Notes under the pieces: model-generated
The model's input: only the letters and a program-made list of their open reading frames with translations
Told to the model about the DNA's origin: nothing
The model's database searches: none
Part shown: piece by piece, positions 33,239 to 41,934 of the stretch
Layout of the letters: each line of letters starts with the position of its first letter
Numbering within the stretch: position 1 is the first letter of the stretch
Position numbers and translations under genes: made by a program
Assembly: GCA_024638385.1 (NCBI GenBank)
Contig: JAHEKJ010000014.1
Span: forward strand, 1-51,921
Direction: 5' to 3'
DNA from: Gammaproteobacteria bacterium
Lineage (GTDB): Bacteria; Pseudomonadota; Gammaproteobacteria; GCA-001735895
Length of the DNA: 51,921 nt

Positions 33239-34918
33239 ATGCTGCGAAGAATCCTGATACCCGCCTGCCTGCTGGCGCTACTCGCGCTCGGCCTGCCGGC
33301 GAGCGCGCCGGCGCAGTCCGGCGCCGCCGATGCCGCGACCCCGGTACAGGCCGAGAACGTTCGCCGCATGCTCGCGATCCGCGAGGCGCTCGAAGCGCGT
33401 CGCGCGCGAATTCGCGATCTGCTCGAGCAACTGGACGGCGCCGACGAGGGTGAACAGGCTCGCATCCGCGAACAGATCGGGGCGCACCGCGAGACGATCA
33501 GGGACCTGAGCACGGCCTTCGAGAGTATCGCCGTCGGTGGCGCGACCCTGCGCGACGACGCGGCGGCGGACGAGCGGCCGCTCGAGTGGCACGAGGAATT
33601 GACGCAGATCGCCCGGCCGCTGTTGAACCGGCTCCGCGAGGCGACCGAGAAGCCGCGTCGCGTCGCCGAGCTGCGGACGCGCATCGAGCTCTACCAGCAA
33701 CAGCTCGACGTCGCCCGCCGCGCGCTGGCGTCGATTGCCGTCTACGATCGCGAGCAGGTACCGGCGGTGGTCGGCGAGGGTCTCGACGCGGTCGCGGCCA
33801 ACTGGCGCGAGCGCGCGCAGGACGTCGAACGATCGCTCGACGTCGCGCGCGCCGAGCTCGCGAGTCTGCAGGCGAGCGACGGCCAGATTCTGACCACGCT
33901 GGGGCGGGTCACGGGCGATTTCCTGCTCGGCAGCGGATTGACGCTGTTGCTGGCGTTGCTCGTCGGCGTCTCGGTCTGGCTGGCTTTACGTTCGCTGCAA
34001 CGGCTGGTACGGCGCTGGCGGCGGCGGACGCCAAGCGACGCACAGGCCGCGCGTATCCGCCTGTTGTTGTACAGCTATCACATGCTGACGATGGGCTTGG
34101 TGACGCTCGCGGTGCTTGCGGTGTTCTACGTCCGCGGCGACGTGCTGTTACTGTCGCTCGCGATCATCGCGCTGATCATGCTGGTGCTCGGTATCTGGCG
34201 ATTTTTGCCGCGTTACGTGCAGGAAGCGCGGCTGCTGCTCAACGTCGGCCCGGTGCGCGAGGGTGAGCGCGTGACCTGGAACGGCCTGCCGTTCCAGGTG
34301 GCGACGCTGAATCTCTACTCCGAATTGCGCAATCCCGATCTCGATGGCGTGATCCGCCTGCCGCTATCGGCGTTGACGCATCTGACGTCGCGCCCGCGCA
34401 CCGCCGACGCGTGGTTTCCCAGCCGCCCCGGCGACTACGTGCTGTTGCCCGACGGCAGCTACGGCGAGGTGTTGGCGCAAACCGTCGAGCAGGTCCAGCT
34501 CAGGATCATGGGCAGCATCGTGCACTATCCGGCGGCCGCGTATCTGAATCTCGGCGTGCGCAACCTGTCGCGCGAGGGCTTCGGCGTCGTCGTCGTCTTC
34601 GGTATCGACTACGCGCACCAGGCGATCGCGCTCGATCGGGCACCGCAAGGTTTCAGGTCGGGGCTCGAGGCGGCGTTTGCCGAGGCCGGCTTCGGCGATG
34701 ACCTGCGAAGCCTCGTCGTCGAATTCAAGGAGGCCGGTGCGAGCTCGCTCGATTACCTGATCTACGCGACGCTCGCCGGCGGCAGCGCCGGCTCGTATTT
34801 CCGCATCGGCCGGCTGATCCAGCAGACCTGCGTCGATATCTGCAACCGGGAAGGCTGGGTGATTCCGTTTACGCAGGTGACGATTCACCAGGCCGACGGC
34901 GAGCCGAGTGACGGCTGA
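33239..34918 (+). CDS. MscS-related membrane protein with two beta domains and no standard pore helix
   Basis: The 559-residue protein has a signal peptide (1-26), a coiled-coil periplasmic region (about 38-215), then three transmembrane helices (about 229-250, 281-298, 302-320). Two segments match the MscS beta-domain pattern: 337-379 (REGERVTWNGLPFQVATLNL to RLPLSAL) and 394-436 (RPGDYVLLPDGSYGEVLAQT to YPAAAYLN). An MscS-like C-terminal alpha-beta domain follows, up to the end. The Gly/Ala-rich TM3 pore helix (as in GLQEIVANFISG of the large channel at 16-19 kb) is not present before either copy. It may not be a pore in the usual sense. It sits divergent from mtgA. Confidence 0.7.
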   Translation: MLRRILIPACLLALLALGLPASAPAQSGAADAATPVQAENVRRMLAIREALEARRARIRDLLEQLDGADEGEQARIREQIGAHRETIRDLSTAFESIAVGGATLRDDAAADERPLEWHEELTQIARPLLNRLREATEKPRRVAELRTRIELYQQQLDVARRALASIAVYDREQVPAVVGEGLDAVAANWRERAQDVERSLDVARAELASLQASDGQILTTLGRVTGDFLLGSGLTLLLALLVGVSVWLALRSLQRLVRRWRRRTPSDAQAARIRLLLYSYHMLTMGLVTLAVLAVFYVRGDVLLLSLAIIALIMLVLGIWRFLPRYVQEARLLLNVGPVREGERVTWNGLPFQVATLNLYSELRNPDLDGVIRLPLSALTHLTSRPRTADAWFPSRPGDYVLLPDGSYGEVLAQTVEQVQLRIMGSIVHYPAAAYLNLGVRNLSREGFGVVVVFGIDYAHQAIALDRAPQGFRSGLEAAFAEAGFGDDLRSLVVEFKEAGASSLDYLIYATLAGGSAGSYFRIGRLIQQTCVDICNREGWVIPFTQVTIHQADGEPSDG

Positions 34919-34976
34919 CCGCCGACGAGTTCGGTAGCGGTCGCCGCGCGGTCGAATACGATGAATGTAAACGCGC

Positions 34977-35003
34977 GGTAAATTCTTGCGGCGAGAATTT
35001 ACC
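34977..35003. promoter_or_regulatory. Perfect inverted repeat GGTAAATTCT-N7-AGAATTTACC
   Basis: The 10-bp arms match exactly around a seven-base GC-rich centre (TGCGGCG). It starts 58 bases after the MscS-like stop and ends 79 bases before the VWA start. There is no T-tract on either side, so it looks more like an operator than a terminator, though it would also fold as an RNA hairpin. Confidence 0.6.
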
Positions 35004-35082
35004 CGGGCATGTCTGCCATTCGGGTCGAATCGTTCCTAGGCTAGTCCCTGCAACCGTTTGAAACCGGACCCAGGAGCAAGCC

Positions 35083-36306
35083 ATGATCCAGCGAAACTTA
35101 TTTCAGCGCCCGTCTCGAATCGCGCCGTCCGCGTGCGCGCTCGCGCTCGCCGGCGCACTGACCGCGCCGGCGTCGCCGGCCCTCGAATCGCCGCAGGCGA
35201 CCCCGGCGCGCCAACAACCGGCGTCGCTCGCCGTCGACGCCAACCCTGCGATGCATCGACCGCGAATCCAGGTCGCGATCCTGCTCGACACGAGCAACAG
35301 CATGGACGGCCTGATCGACCAGACGCGCAACCAGCTCTGGCAGGTCGTCAACGCCTTCGGCGCCGCGCGCCGCGACGGCGTCGAACCGGTTTTCGAGATC
35401 GCGCTGTTCGACTACGGCAACAGCAATAATCCCGCCGCGGCAGGATACGTGCGCCAGCTGTCGCCGTTCACCGGCGAACTCGACGCGATCTCGGAAAGCC
35501 TGTTTGCGCTCGGCACCAACGGCGGCAGCGAGTATTGCGGCCTGGCGATCATGACCGCGCTCGAAACGCTGCAATGGAGCCGCTCGGGCGACGATATCAA
35601 GACGATCTTCATCGCCGGCAACGAGCACTTCAACCAGGGGCCGGTCGGCTACCGCGCGGCGATTCGCGCGGCCAAACGGCGCGGCGTCTCGGTCAACACG
35701 ATCCATGCCGGCGATCACCAGGCGGGGGTCGCGGGCGAATGGCAGGCCGGCGCGCTGCTCGCCGGCGGCGAGTACCTCAGCATCGACGCCGATCGCAAGG
35801 TGGTGCATATCGTCGCGCCGCAGGATGCGCGCCTCGCCGAACTCAACGCCAGGCTCAACGCGACCTACGTGCCCTACGGTCGCGCGGGCGCCGCGGCCGC
35901 CGAGCGCCAGCGCGATCAGGACGCGCTGAATCGGGAAGTTTCGCCCGGGTTGCTGGCCAAGCGCGCCGCGTCGAAAGCGTCGTCGGCCTATCGCAACTCG
36001 AACTGGGACCTGGTCGACGCGCTCGCCGACGGCGAGGTCGGCGCCGACGAAGTCGAGGGCTTCGACGCGGCGGAGTTGCCGGAACCGATGCGCGCGCTCG
36101 AGGCCGGCGCGCGGCTGGCTTACCTCGAGCGCCAGGCCGAGGCGCGCGCGGCGATTCAATCGGAGATCTCCGAACTCGGCCGCGCGCGCGCCGACTACGT
36201 CGCCGCGCATAAAAGCGCGCAGACCGCCGCGCCGACGCTCGGCGACGCGTTGATCGACGCGGTGCGCAAGCAGGCCGCGCGCAAGGGTTTCGAATTCGGC
36301 GACTGA
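35083..36306 (+). CDS. Secreted von Willebrand factor A-domain protein
   Basis: A 407-residue protein with a signal peptide (about 1-33). The VWA domain spans about 60-275 and has the metal-ion adhesion motif DTSNS at 69-73, plus the later GTNGGSEYCG threonine loop and IFIAGNEHF. The C-terminal 130 residues are helical and charged. VWA proteins bind protein partners; no MoxR ATPase or BatA-type neighbour is present, so it stands apart from those operons. Ribosome-binding site CAGGAG. A perfect inverted repeat precedes the gene, suggesting dedicated control. Confidence 0.8.
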   Translation: MIQRNLFQRPSRIAPSACALALAGALTAPASPALESPQATPARQQPASLAVDANPAMHRPRIQVAILLDTSNSMDGLIDQTRNQLWQVVNAFGAARRDGVEPVFEIALFDYGNSNNPAAAGYVRQLSPFTGELDAISESLFALGTNGGSEYCGLAIMTALETLQWSRSGDDIKTIFIAGNEHFNQGPVGYRAAIRAAKRRGVSVNTIHAGDHQAGVAGEWQAGALLAGGEYLSIDADRKVVHIVAPQDARLAELNARLNATYVPYGRAGAAAAERQRDQDALNREVSPGLLAKRAASKASSAYRNSNWDLVDALADGEVGADEVEGFDAAELPEPMRALEAGARLAYLERQAEARAAIQSEISELGRARADYVAAHKSAQTAAPTLGDALIDAVRKQAARKGFEFGD

Positions 36307-36476
36307 CGACTCGCGGCGCCGTCCCGGTCACAGCCGCGCGGTGGTCCCGAACCGCCGCGCGGCCGTCATTTGTTGCGGCAAAACGATCGCGATTGGGCGA
36401 TAATCGGGCCCGTTGCCGCGGTCTCGAATCGCGCGCCGCCACCGTATCGATTCAGCCGGACAGGAAAACCACGCGA

Positions 36477-37541
36477 TTGAGCGCCGACTCGCATAACAAG
36501 TTGCAGCAGGGATTCGTCCTGGTCATGCTCGCCGTGGTCGGGCTCGGCTTTCTCGGCATGATTCGCCAGTTCCTGATCGCGCTGGTCCTCGCCGCGATCT
36601 TCGCCGGCCTGCTGTACCCGTTTTACTGCCGCGTGCGCGCGCTGCTCGGCGGGCGTTCGCTGGCCGCGTCGCTGGCGACCCTCGTGATCTGCTCGCTGGT
36701 CGCGGGCCTGCCGCTGGTGTTGTTCGTGGGCGTGGTCGCCAGCGAGGCGATCCAGGTGACGGAAAAGCTCCGACCGATGGTGCAGGGTGCGCTCGCGAGC
36801 GACGTGCCGCTGGCCGAGCGGGTACCGGAATGGGTGCCGTTCGCCGAATACGTCGATCCCTACCGCGAAACGATTCTGCGCAAGGCGGCGCAGGCCGCGA
36901 GCGCCGCCGGCCGGCTGCTGGTATCGAACCTGTCGAACGTCACTCGCGGCACGCTCGGCTTTTTGCTCGGCCTGTTCGTCATGCTCTACGCGATGTTTTA
37001 CTTCTTCATCCGCGGGCCCGAAATGCTGCGCGCGCTGCAGTCGCTGCTGCCGCTGTCGGCCGAAGACCGCAAGCTCGTCGTCGATCGCGGCCTCGGCGTG
37101 ACCCAGGCTTCGCTCAAGGGCATCCTGGTCATCGGCGCGATCCAGGGCGTGCTCGTCGGCCTTGCGTTCTGGGCCGCCGGGCTGACCGGGCCGGCGTTCT
37201 GGGGCACGATCGTGTTTTTGCTGTCGGCGATCCCGGGCCTCGGCGCGCCGCTGGTCTGGCTGCCGGCGGCACTCTACCTCATCGCAACCGGCAGCGTCGC
37301 GTGGGGCATCGCGCTGATCGCCTGGGGCGCTATCGTCGTCGGCCTGGTCGACAACCTGCTGCGGCCGATGATCGTCGGCCAGGGCGCGAAACTGCCGGAC
37401 GTCGTCGTACTGGTGTCGATCCTCGGCGGCATCGCGACCTTCGGCGCGCCCGGCATCATCCTCGGCCCGGTCATCGCCGCGATGCTCGACACGGTGCTCG
37501 AAATCTACCGCCGTATCTTCGCCGACCGGCTGCCGTCCTGA
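36477..37541 (+). CDS. AI-2E family transporter (PF01594)
   Basis: A 354-residue inner-membrane protein with about eight helices. The family pattern is seen in FIRGPEMLRALQSLLPLS, GILVIGAIQGVLVGLAFWAAGL, FLLSAIPGLGAPLVWLPAAL, VGLVDNLLRPMIVGQGAKLPDVVVLVSILGGIATFGAPGIILGP. Members have been linked to autoinducer-2 export and Na+/H+ exchange; the actual substrate here is unknown. A TTG at 36477 with AGGAAA upstream is chosen; another in-frame TTG at 36393 would add a non-membrane stretch. A GATAAT hexamer near 36399 may be its -10. Confidence 0.82.
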   Translation: MSADSHNKLQQGFVLVMLAVVGLGFLGMIRQFLIALVLAAIFAGLLYPFYCRVRALLGGRSLAASLATLVICSLVAGLPLVLFVGVVASEAIQVTEKLRPMVQGALASDVPLAERVPEWVPFAEYVDPYRETILRKAAQAASAAGRLLVSNLSNVTRGTLGFLLGLFVMLYAMFYFFIRGPEMLRALQSLLPLSAEDRKLVVDRGLGVTQASLKGILVIGAIQGVLVGLAFWAAGLTGPAFWGTIVFLLSAIPGLGAPLVWLPAALYLIATGSVAWGIALIAWGAIVVGLVDNLLRPMIVGQGAKLPDVVVLVSILGGIATFGAPGIILGPVIAAMLDTVLEIYRRIFADRLPS

Positions 37542-37588
37542 GGTAGCGGGCCGACGTTGCCGGCCCCTATCGCTTCGTTCGGGCAGGG

Positions 37589-37597
37589 TGCTAAGAT
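37589..37597 (+). promoter_or_regulatory. Extended -10 promoter (TGCTAAGAT) for the YbdK-type gene
   Basis: TG-n-TAAGAT is identical to the ectC element and lies about 85 bases before the ATG. No -35 is seen. Confidence 0.45.
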
Positions 37598-37682
37598 TGC
37601 GCCCGGACATAATCAAGAAACCGGCCGACCGGGCGCCGCCGCGCCGGGCATGCGATTTCGGCCACCGAAGCGAGGAGCTGCC

Positions 37683-38813
37683 ATGACCGCCGACGGCGCA
37701 TTCACGACCGGTATCGAGGAAGAGTATCTGCTCGTCAACCTCGAGACCGGTGCCCTGATCGACCGCTCGATCGAAGGCTTGATCGAGTCCTGCGACCAGG
37801 CTTTCCCCGATCAGGTTCACCCCGAGCTGCTGCAGTGCCAGATCGAGATCGGTACGCGGCCGCGGACGAGCATGCGCGAGCTTCGCCAGGACCTCGCCGA
37901 GCTGCGCCAGACCGTCAGCGACGTCGCCGCCGGCTACGGCGTCGGCATCATTGCCGCATCGACGCACCCGTGGGGAACCTGGCGCGAGCAGCGCTACACG
38001 CTCAAGGAGCGCTACCAGCTGATGAGCCAGAAGATGCAGGCGGTCATGCAGCGCATGACGATCTGCGGCATGCACGTGCACGTCGGCGTCGAGCCCGACG
38101 GCCTGCGCTACGATCTGCTCAACCAGGTCAGCTACGTGCTGCCGCACCTGCTCGCACTGTCGACCTCGTCGCCGTTTCTCGAGGGCCGCGACACCGGCCT
38201 GAAGTCGTTTCGCATCGCGCTCTACAGCGAGCTGCCGCGCACCGGCCTGCCCGAGCAATACGACAACGAGTCCGATTTTCGCCGCGAAGTCGATTTGCTG
38301 GTCGACACCGGTGTGATCGAGGACGCCAGCCGCATCTGGTGGGACATTCGCCCGAGCGTGCGCTACCCGACGCTCGAAATGCGCATCTCCGACGTCTGCA
38401 CGCTGCTCGATGACGCGATCTGCGTGGCGGCGCTCTATCGCTGCTGGTTGCGCATGCTGTGCCGGCTGAAAAGCCACAACCAGCGCTGGCGGCGCTACTC
38501 GAATTTCCTGATCAGCCAGAACCGCTGGCTGGCGATGCGCCACGGCATGGAACGCGGCCTGATCGATTTCGGCCAGCGCGCGATGGTGCCGTTCGCCGAC
38601 CTGGTCGAAGAGATGCTCGATCTGATTCAGCCCGACGCCGAGGCGCTCGACTGCGTCGCCGAGGTCGGGCACGCGCGCACCATCGTCGCCCGCGGCACAA
38701 GCGCCGACCGCCAGCGCAAGGTCTATGCCGACGCGATCGCGGGCGGCGCCGACGACGCCGCCGCGCTCGAGGCCGTGGTCGACAGCCTGCGCGCCGAAAC
38801 GCTGGATTTCTGA
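37683..38813 (+). CDS. ybdK: YbdK-type carboxylate-amine ligase (weak glutamate-cysteine ligase)
   Basis: A 376-residue cytoplasmic protein of the GCS2 family. Hallmarks are TTGIEEEYLLVN at the start, QCQIEIGT, IIAASTHPWGTW and GMHVHVGVE, with IRPSVRYPTLEMRISDVC later. E. coli YbdK has weak gamma-glutamylcysteine ligase activity and its real substrate is unknown. The cell already has gshA at 8-9.5 kb, so this is likely for another amine. Good ribosome-binding site GAGGAG. Confidence 0.9.
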   Translation: MTADGAFTTGIEEEYLLVNLETGALIDRSIEGLIESCDQAFPDQVHPELLQCQIEIGTRPRTSMRELRQDLAELRQTVSDVAAGYGVGIIAASTHPWGTWREQRYTLKERYQLMSQKMQAVMQRMTICGMHVHVGVEPDGLRYDLLNQVSYVLPHLLALSTSSPFLEGRDTGLKSFRIALYSELPRTGLPEQYDNESDFRREVDLLVDTGVIEDASRIWWDIRPSVRYPTLEMRISDVCTLLDDAICVAALYRCWLRMLCRLKSHNQRWRRYSNFLISQNRWLAMRHGMERGLIDFGQRAMVPFADLVEEMLDLIQPDAEALDCVAEVGHARTIVARGTSADRQRKVYADAIAGGADDAAALEAVVDSLRAETLDF

Positions 38814-38862
38814 GTTTGGAGCGCCGATCACGCTCGCTTATCAAGCGATAAATAAATGCGCT

Positions 38863-38892
38863 TTGACCCGGTTCCGCCGGCTGGCCTAGTAT
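38863..38892 (+). promoter_or_regulatory. Sigma-70 promoter TTGACC-N18-TAGTAT
   Basis: A five-of-six -35 hexamer and a four-of-six -10 hexamer with 18-base spacing lie before the HIT gene. The start point expected near 38899 leaves only ten bases before ATG 38909 but 25 before ATG 38924. Confidence 0.5.
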
Positions 38893-38923
38893 TTCCCGAA
38901 CCCGAACGATGCAATCGGAGCCG

Positions 38924-39493
38924 ATGACTTCCGACCTCTACCAGACCCTGAAGGACCTGATCGACGACCGCCTGCCGGGCGGCGATCGCCTGAGCGACGC
39001 GGAGCGCGAGGCGCTCGCGCTGCAATGCCTGCAGCACATCGAGGCGACGGTCGAAAAATTCGACCGCGAGGGTGGCGCGGACGCCGGCTCGCGGCGCCGC
39101 GAAGACTGCATCCTGTGCGAACTGCGTCCCGACCGTTTCGAGGTTATCGACGAAAACGAACGGGCGCTGACGCTGCGCGACAGCTACCCGGTGACCGAGG
39201 GCCACTGCCTGATCATCCCGCGCCGGCATGCCGAAACCTGGTTCGACATGAACGAGACCGAGGTCGTCGCGACCGGCCGCCTGATCCATCGCGCGCGCGC
39301 GCGGCTGCAGGCCGACGACCCGAGCGTGACCGGTTTCAACATCGGCATGAATTGTTACAAGAGTGCCGGGCAGTCCGTTTTCCACGCCCATATTCACCTG
39401 ATCCCGCGGCGCGACGGCGACCAGCAGGACCCGCAGGGCGGGGTGCGCAAGATCTTCCCGGAAAAAGCCAGGTACAAGCGCAATCCCGATTGA
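38924..39493 (+). CDS. HIT-family nucleotide hydrolase/transferase
   Basis: The 189-residue protein has the histidine-triad motif HAHIHLIP at 154-161 and a CxxC pair at 62-65 (CILC), as in zinc-binding HIT proteins. Residues 1-55 form a charged helical N-terminal extension not present in minimal HIT proteins of about 110-140 residues. The family hydrolyses dinucleoside polyphosphates or nucleotide phosphoramidates. ATG 38924 is preferred on promoter spacing; ATG 38909 in frame is the alternative. Confidence 0.85.
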   Translation: MTSDLYQTLKDLIDDRLPGGDRLSDAEREALALQCLQHIEATVEKFDREGGADAGSRRREDCILCELRPDRFEVIDENERALTLRDSYPVTEGHCLIIPRRHAETWFDMNETEVVATGRLIHRARARLQADDPSVTGFNIGMNCYKSAGQSVFHAHIHLIPRRDGDQQDPQGGVRKIFPEKARYKRNPD

Positions 39494-39513
39494 CGCCGGT
39501 CTGCGCGGCGGGT

Positions 39514-40182
39514 TTACTCGGCGGTTTCGTCCGACGCGGGCGTCGCGAAGCGCTCGAGCGCGGCCCGCATGCGGGCCGCGGTTGCATCGTCGACGACGTC
39601 GGTGCAGCTGCCGGCGGCGACGATCAGGCCGCCGAGGAACGACGTGTTCGCGATCGCGGCGAAGGCATCCTCGCTGACTCGCCGCGGGTGGATCACGAGG
39701 TTGATCACGATCGACGAGTCGCGGTCGCGGACGATGTGCGTGATCTGCAGGCTGCCGGGCGTAATCCAGTCGGCCTGCTGCAGGTGGACCAGGCTCTCGA
39801 TCGCGTCGCTTTCGGTCGCGAGCTCGCCGGCGAGCAACCAGCGCACGCGCGTCTTGGCTTCGTCGAAAACGAGATCCATGCGGCCGAGCTTCTGGGTATC
39901 GGTAAAGACCTTTATCGCCGCGGGTTCGTAGACCGGCGTCGTCACGAGCCGCGTCGTGATCTGCTCTTCGTCGAACAAAATGATGTCGAGCTGCTTGCCG
40001 GGCGCGACCTCGATCGGCTCGAAGGTGCACGAGAGCCAGCTCGCGCGCATCAGTTCCCTGAAGTGGCGCCGGTCCTCCGACGGGGTTTCGAGCGCGACGG
40101 CGCTACCGGACACCAACGCAAGGGCGAGCGCGAGCGCGACAGGGCGCGCGCCGCCGACTGTTCGTGCGCGGTCGAGACTCAT
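39514..40182 (-). CDS. Hypothetical secreted protein
   Basis: A 222-residue protein with a signal peptide (about 1-30, ending GSAVA). The mature part has two cysteines (WLSCTFEP and GSCTDVV), likely one disulfide, and segments KQLDIILFDEEQITTRLV and IKVFTDTQKLGRMDLVFDEAKTRVRW. I recognise no family. A GGGGAA site precedes the ATG. It is convergent with the HIT gene and lies downstream of the MHS-type permease on the same strand. Confidence 0.6.
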   Translation of the reverse strand: MSLDRARTVGGARPVALALALALVSGSAVALETPSEDRRHFRELMRASWLSCTFEPIEVAPGKQLDIILFDEEQITTRLVTTPVYEPAAIKVFTDTQKLGRMDLVFDEAKTRVRWLLAGELATESDAIESLVHLQQADWITPGSLQITHIVRDRDSSIVINLVIHPRRVSEDAFAAIANTSFLGGLIVAAGSCTDVVDDATAARMRAALERFATPASDETAE

Positions 40183-40295
40183 GAAAATTCCCCGGATTGG
40201 TGCATTGGATTTCAGATGACGCTTTTAGTCCGGACGTCGACCGGTCGCAAACCGGGCGCATCGCGGCGCGTCGTCCGGACCGGGCGCGGGCCGCG

Positions 40296-41594
40296 TCAGC
40301 GGCCGCCGCGCGACATGCGCTGCACGATGAAAAGCGCAATCAGCGAAGCCACGGCGCCGGACAGCAGGTAATAGCCCGCAAACTCGATGCCGAACCGGAT
40401 CGTCAGGCCGAGCGACACGATCGGCGCGAACGCCGCGCCGAACAGCCAGCCGATATCGCCGGTCAGCGACACGGCGGTAAATCGGTACTCTGGCTTGAAG
40501 CGGTGCGGCAGCGTGCCGCCCGACTGGCCGAAGGACAGGCCGAGCAGGGTGAAGCCGACCAGCACGTATATCCAGACGCGATCGAACAGGTCGACGATGC
40601 CGAAGCTGAGCAGGCCGATTGCGATCGCCACCGCCATCAGCAGGCGTCGGCGGCCGAAGCGGTCGGCCAGCGGGCCCGACAGGATGCAGGTGAACACGGC
40701 GATGAAGCCGCCGGCCAGCTGTACCAGCAGGAGGTCGGGGATCGACAGGTCGCCGAACAGCTGGATATAGCCGAGCGGGTAGATCGTAACCATTTGCAGC
40801 AGCGCGTAGGCGGCGAGCGGCAGGTAGGCGCCGAGCAGAACCTGTTTCCAGTGGTGGCGCAAAACATCGGTGACCGGCGATCCGCGCAGCGATTGCGTTT
40901 CCGCGGCGTATTCGAACTCGGGCGTGTCGATCAGGCGCAGGCGCGCGAACAGCGCGACCACCTGCAGCGCCAGGCCGACGAAAAACGGGAAGCGCCAGCC
41001 CCAGGCCAGGAATTCTTCCGGGGTCAGGAAGTTGGTCAGCACGTAGAAAATCGACGCCGCGATCAGGAAGCCTATCGGGGCGCCGAGCTGTGGAATCATC
41101 GCGTACCAGCTGCGCCGCTTTTCCGGCGCTTCCATCATCATCAGGATCGGCACGCCGTCCCAGGAACCGCCGATGCCGAGTCCCTGGGCGAGGCGCGCGA
41201 GGCACAGCAGGATCGGCGCGACGATGCCGATTTCGGCATAGCCCGGGATGAAGCCGATGAACACCGTCGAGCCGCCGAAGACGAACATCGCCACGGTAAT
41301 CCGTGCCGAGCGGTTGAGGCGCCGGTCCACCCGTCGGAAGATCAGGCGCGCGAACGGGCGCGACAGGAACAGCAGCGACAGCACGCCGAACGAGATCATC
41401 ATTCCGACGTCCGGCGCGAAATTCGGGAAAAAGACCTGCGGAAATACCAGCGCACTGGCGATCGCAAAGGTGAAGAAGCTGAAAAATTCCGACACCCGGC
41501 TCATGATGACGACACCGATGAGTTCGTCGGGGTGCAGTTCCGCGAAAGACGGTACGTCGTGGTCCGGACTGGTGGACGGGATTTCGCTACTCAA
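40296..41594 (-). CDS. MFS permease of the metabolite:H+ symporter (MHS) type
   Basis: The 432-residue protein has about twelve helices. MHS-type features are FFSFFTFAIASALVFPQVFFP at the start, SFGVLSLLFLSRPFARLIF, and RLAQGLGIGGSWDGVPILMMMEAPEKRR, with the second-half loop GPLADRFGRRR. The family imports organic acids, shikimate, betaine or proline by proton symport; the substrate is not known. A TTG at 41594 is chosen because it starts the polar N-terminus ahead of helix 1; the open frame continues upstream but reads as non-coding. Confidence 0.85.
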   Translation of the reverse strand: MSSEIPSTSPDHDVPSFAELHPDELIGVVIMSRVSEFFSFFTFAIASALVFPQVFFPNFAPDVGMMISFGVLSLLFLSRPFARLIFRRVDRRLNRSARITVAMFVFGGSTVFIGFIPGYAEIGIVAPILLCLARLAQGLGIGGSWDGVPILMMMEAPEKRRSWYAMIPQLGAPIGFLIAASIFYVLTNFLTPEEFLAWGWRFPFFVGLALQVVALFARLRLIDTPEFEYAAETQSLRGSPVTDVLRHHWKQVLLGAYLPLAAYALLQMVTIYPLGYIQLFGDLSIPDLLLVQLAGGFIAVFTCILSGPLADRFGRRRLLMAVAIAIGLLSFGIVDLFDRVWIYVLVGFTLLGLSFGQSGGTLPHRFKPEYRFTAVSLTGDIGWLFGAAFAPIVSLGLTIRFGIEFAGYYLLSGAVASLIALFIVQRMSRGGR

Positions 41595-41934
41595 TGGTTT
41601 TACCTGCCCTGCTACAGTTAGCCGAACCCGAAGCACGACAGTGCGACCTTCGATCGAGATCGCCGCCCGCCCCGTCGTTTCGACGCGCGCTGAATCGCGA
41701 ATTTCGAGCCGGTGAAACGCGGTCAGTTTAAACCGCGGATCGGCGAAATAACAGATATTCTTGCACTGACACGAATCGATGTGTTGAAATCGGGCCACGG
41801 CGAAGCTCACCGGATTGCAAAACGCGGCGCTTCGTCCGATCGACGAAACAGCAAATAATGCCGGCTTCGCCGCGTACCCGCGAGACGGAACCGAGGCCAC
41901 CGGCGAGCAGGAGAGTCGTGAAAGAGGGGGGTCA
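41595..41934. other. Divergent intergenic region between the permease and the cyo operon
   Basis: These 340 bases hold no convincing gene. They are less GC-rich than the flanks and contain an inverted repeat CGCGGT-N8-ACCGCG at 41718-41737. The stretch AATAACAGATATTCTTGCAC around 41746-41766 is AT-rich and a likely site for one or both promoters, but I see no consensus pair. The cyo side ends in a strong ribosome-binding site, AGAGGGGGG. Confidence 0.6.

Noticed and set aside
36366..38831. Very long open frame (821 codons) on the minus strand
   Set aside because: It lies opposite the AI-2E and YbdK genes, has low-complexity Arg/Asp/Gln-rich composition and no family motif. It is a shadow caused by high GC third positions.
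41815..41934. 40-residue upstream extension of CyoA
   Set aside because: The lipoprotein signal starts at the GTG at 41935, which has a strong ribosome-binding site; the extension is polar and not CyoA-like.
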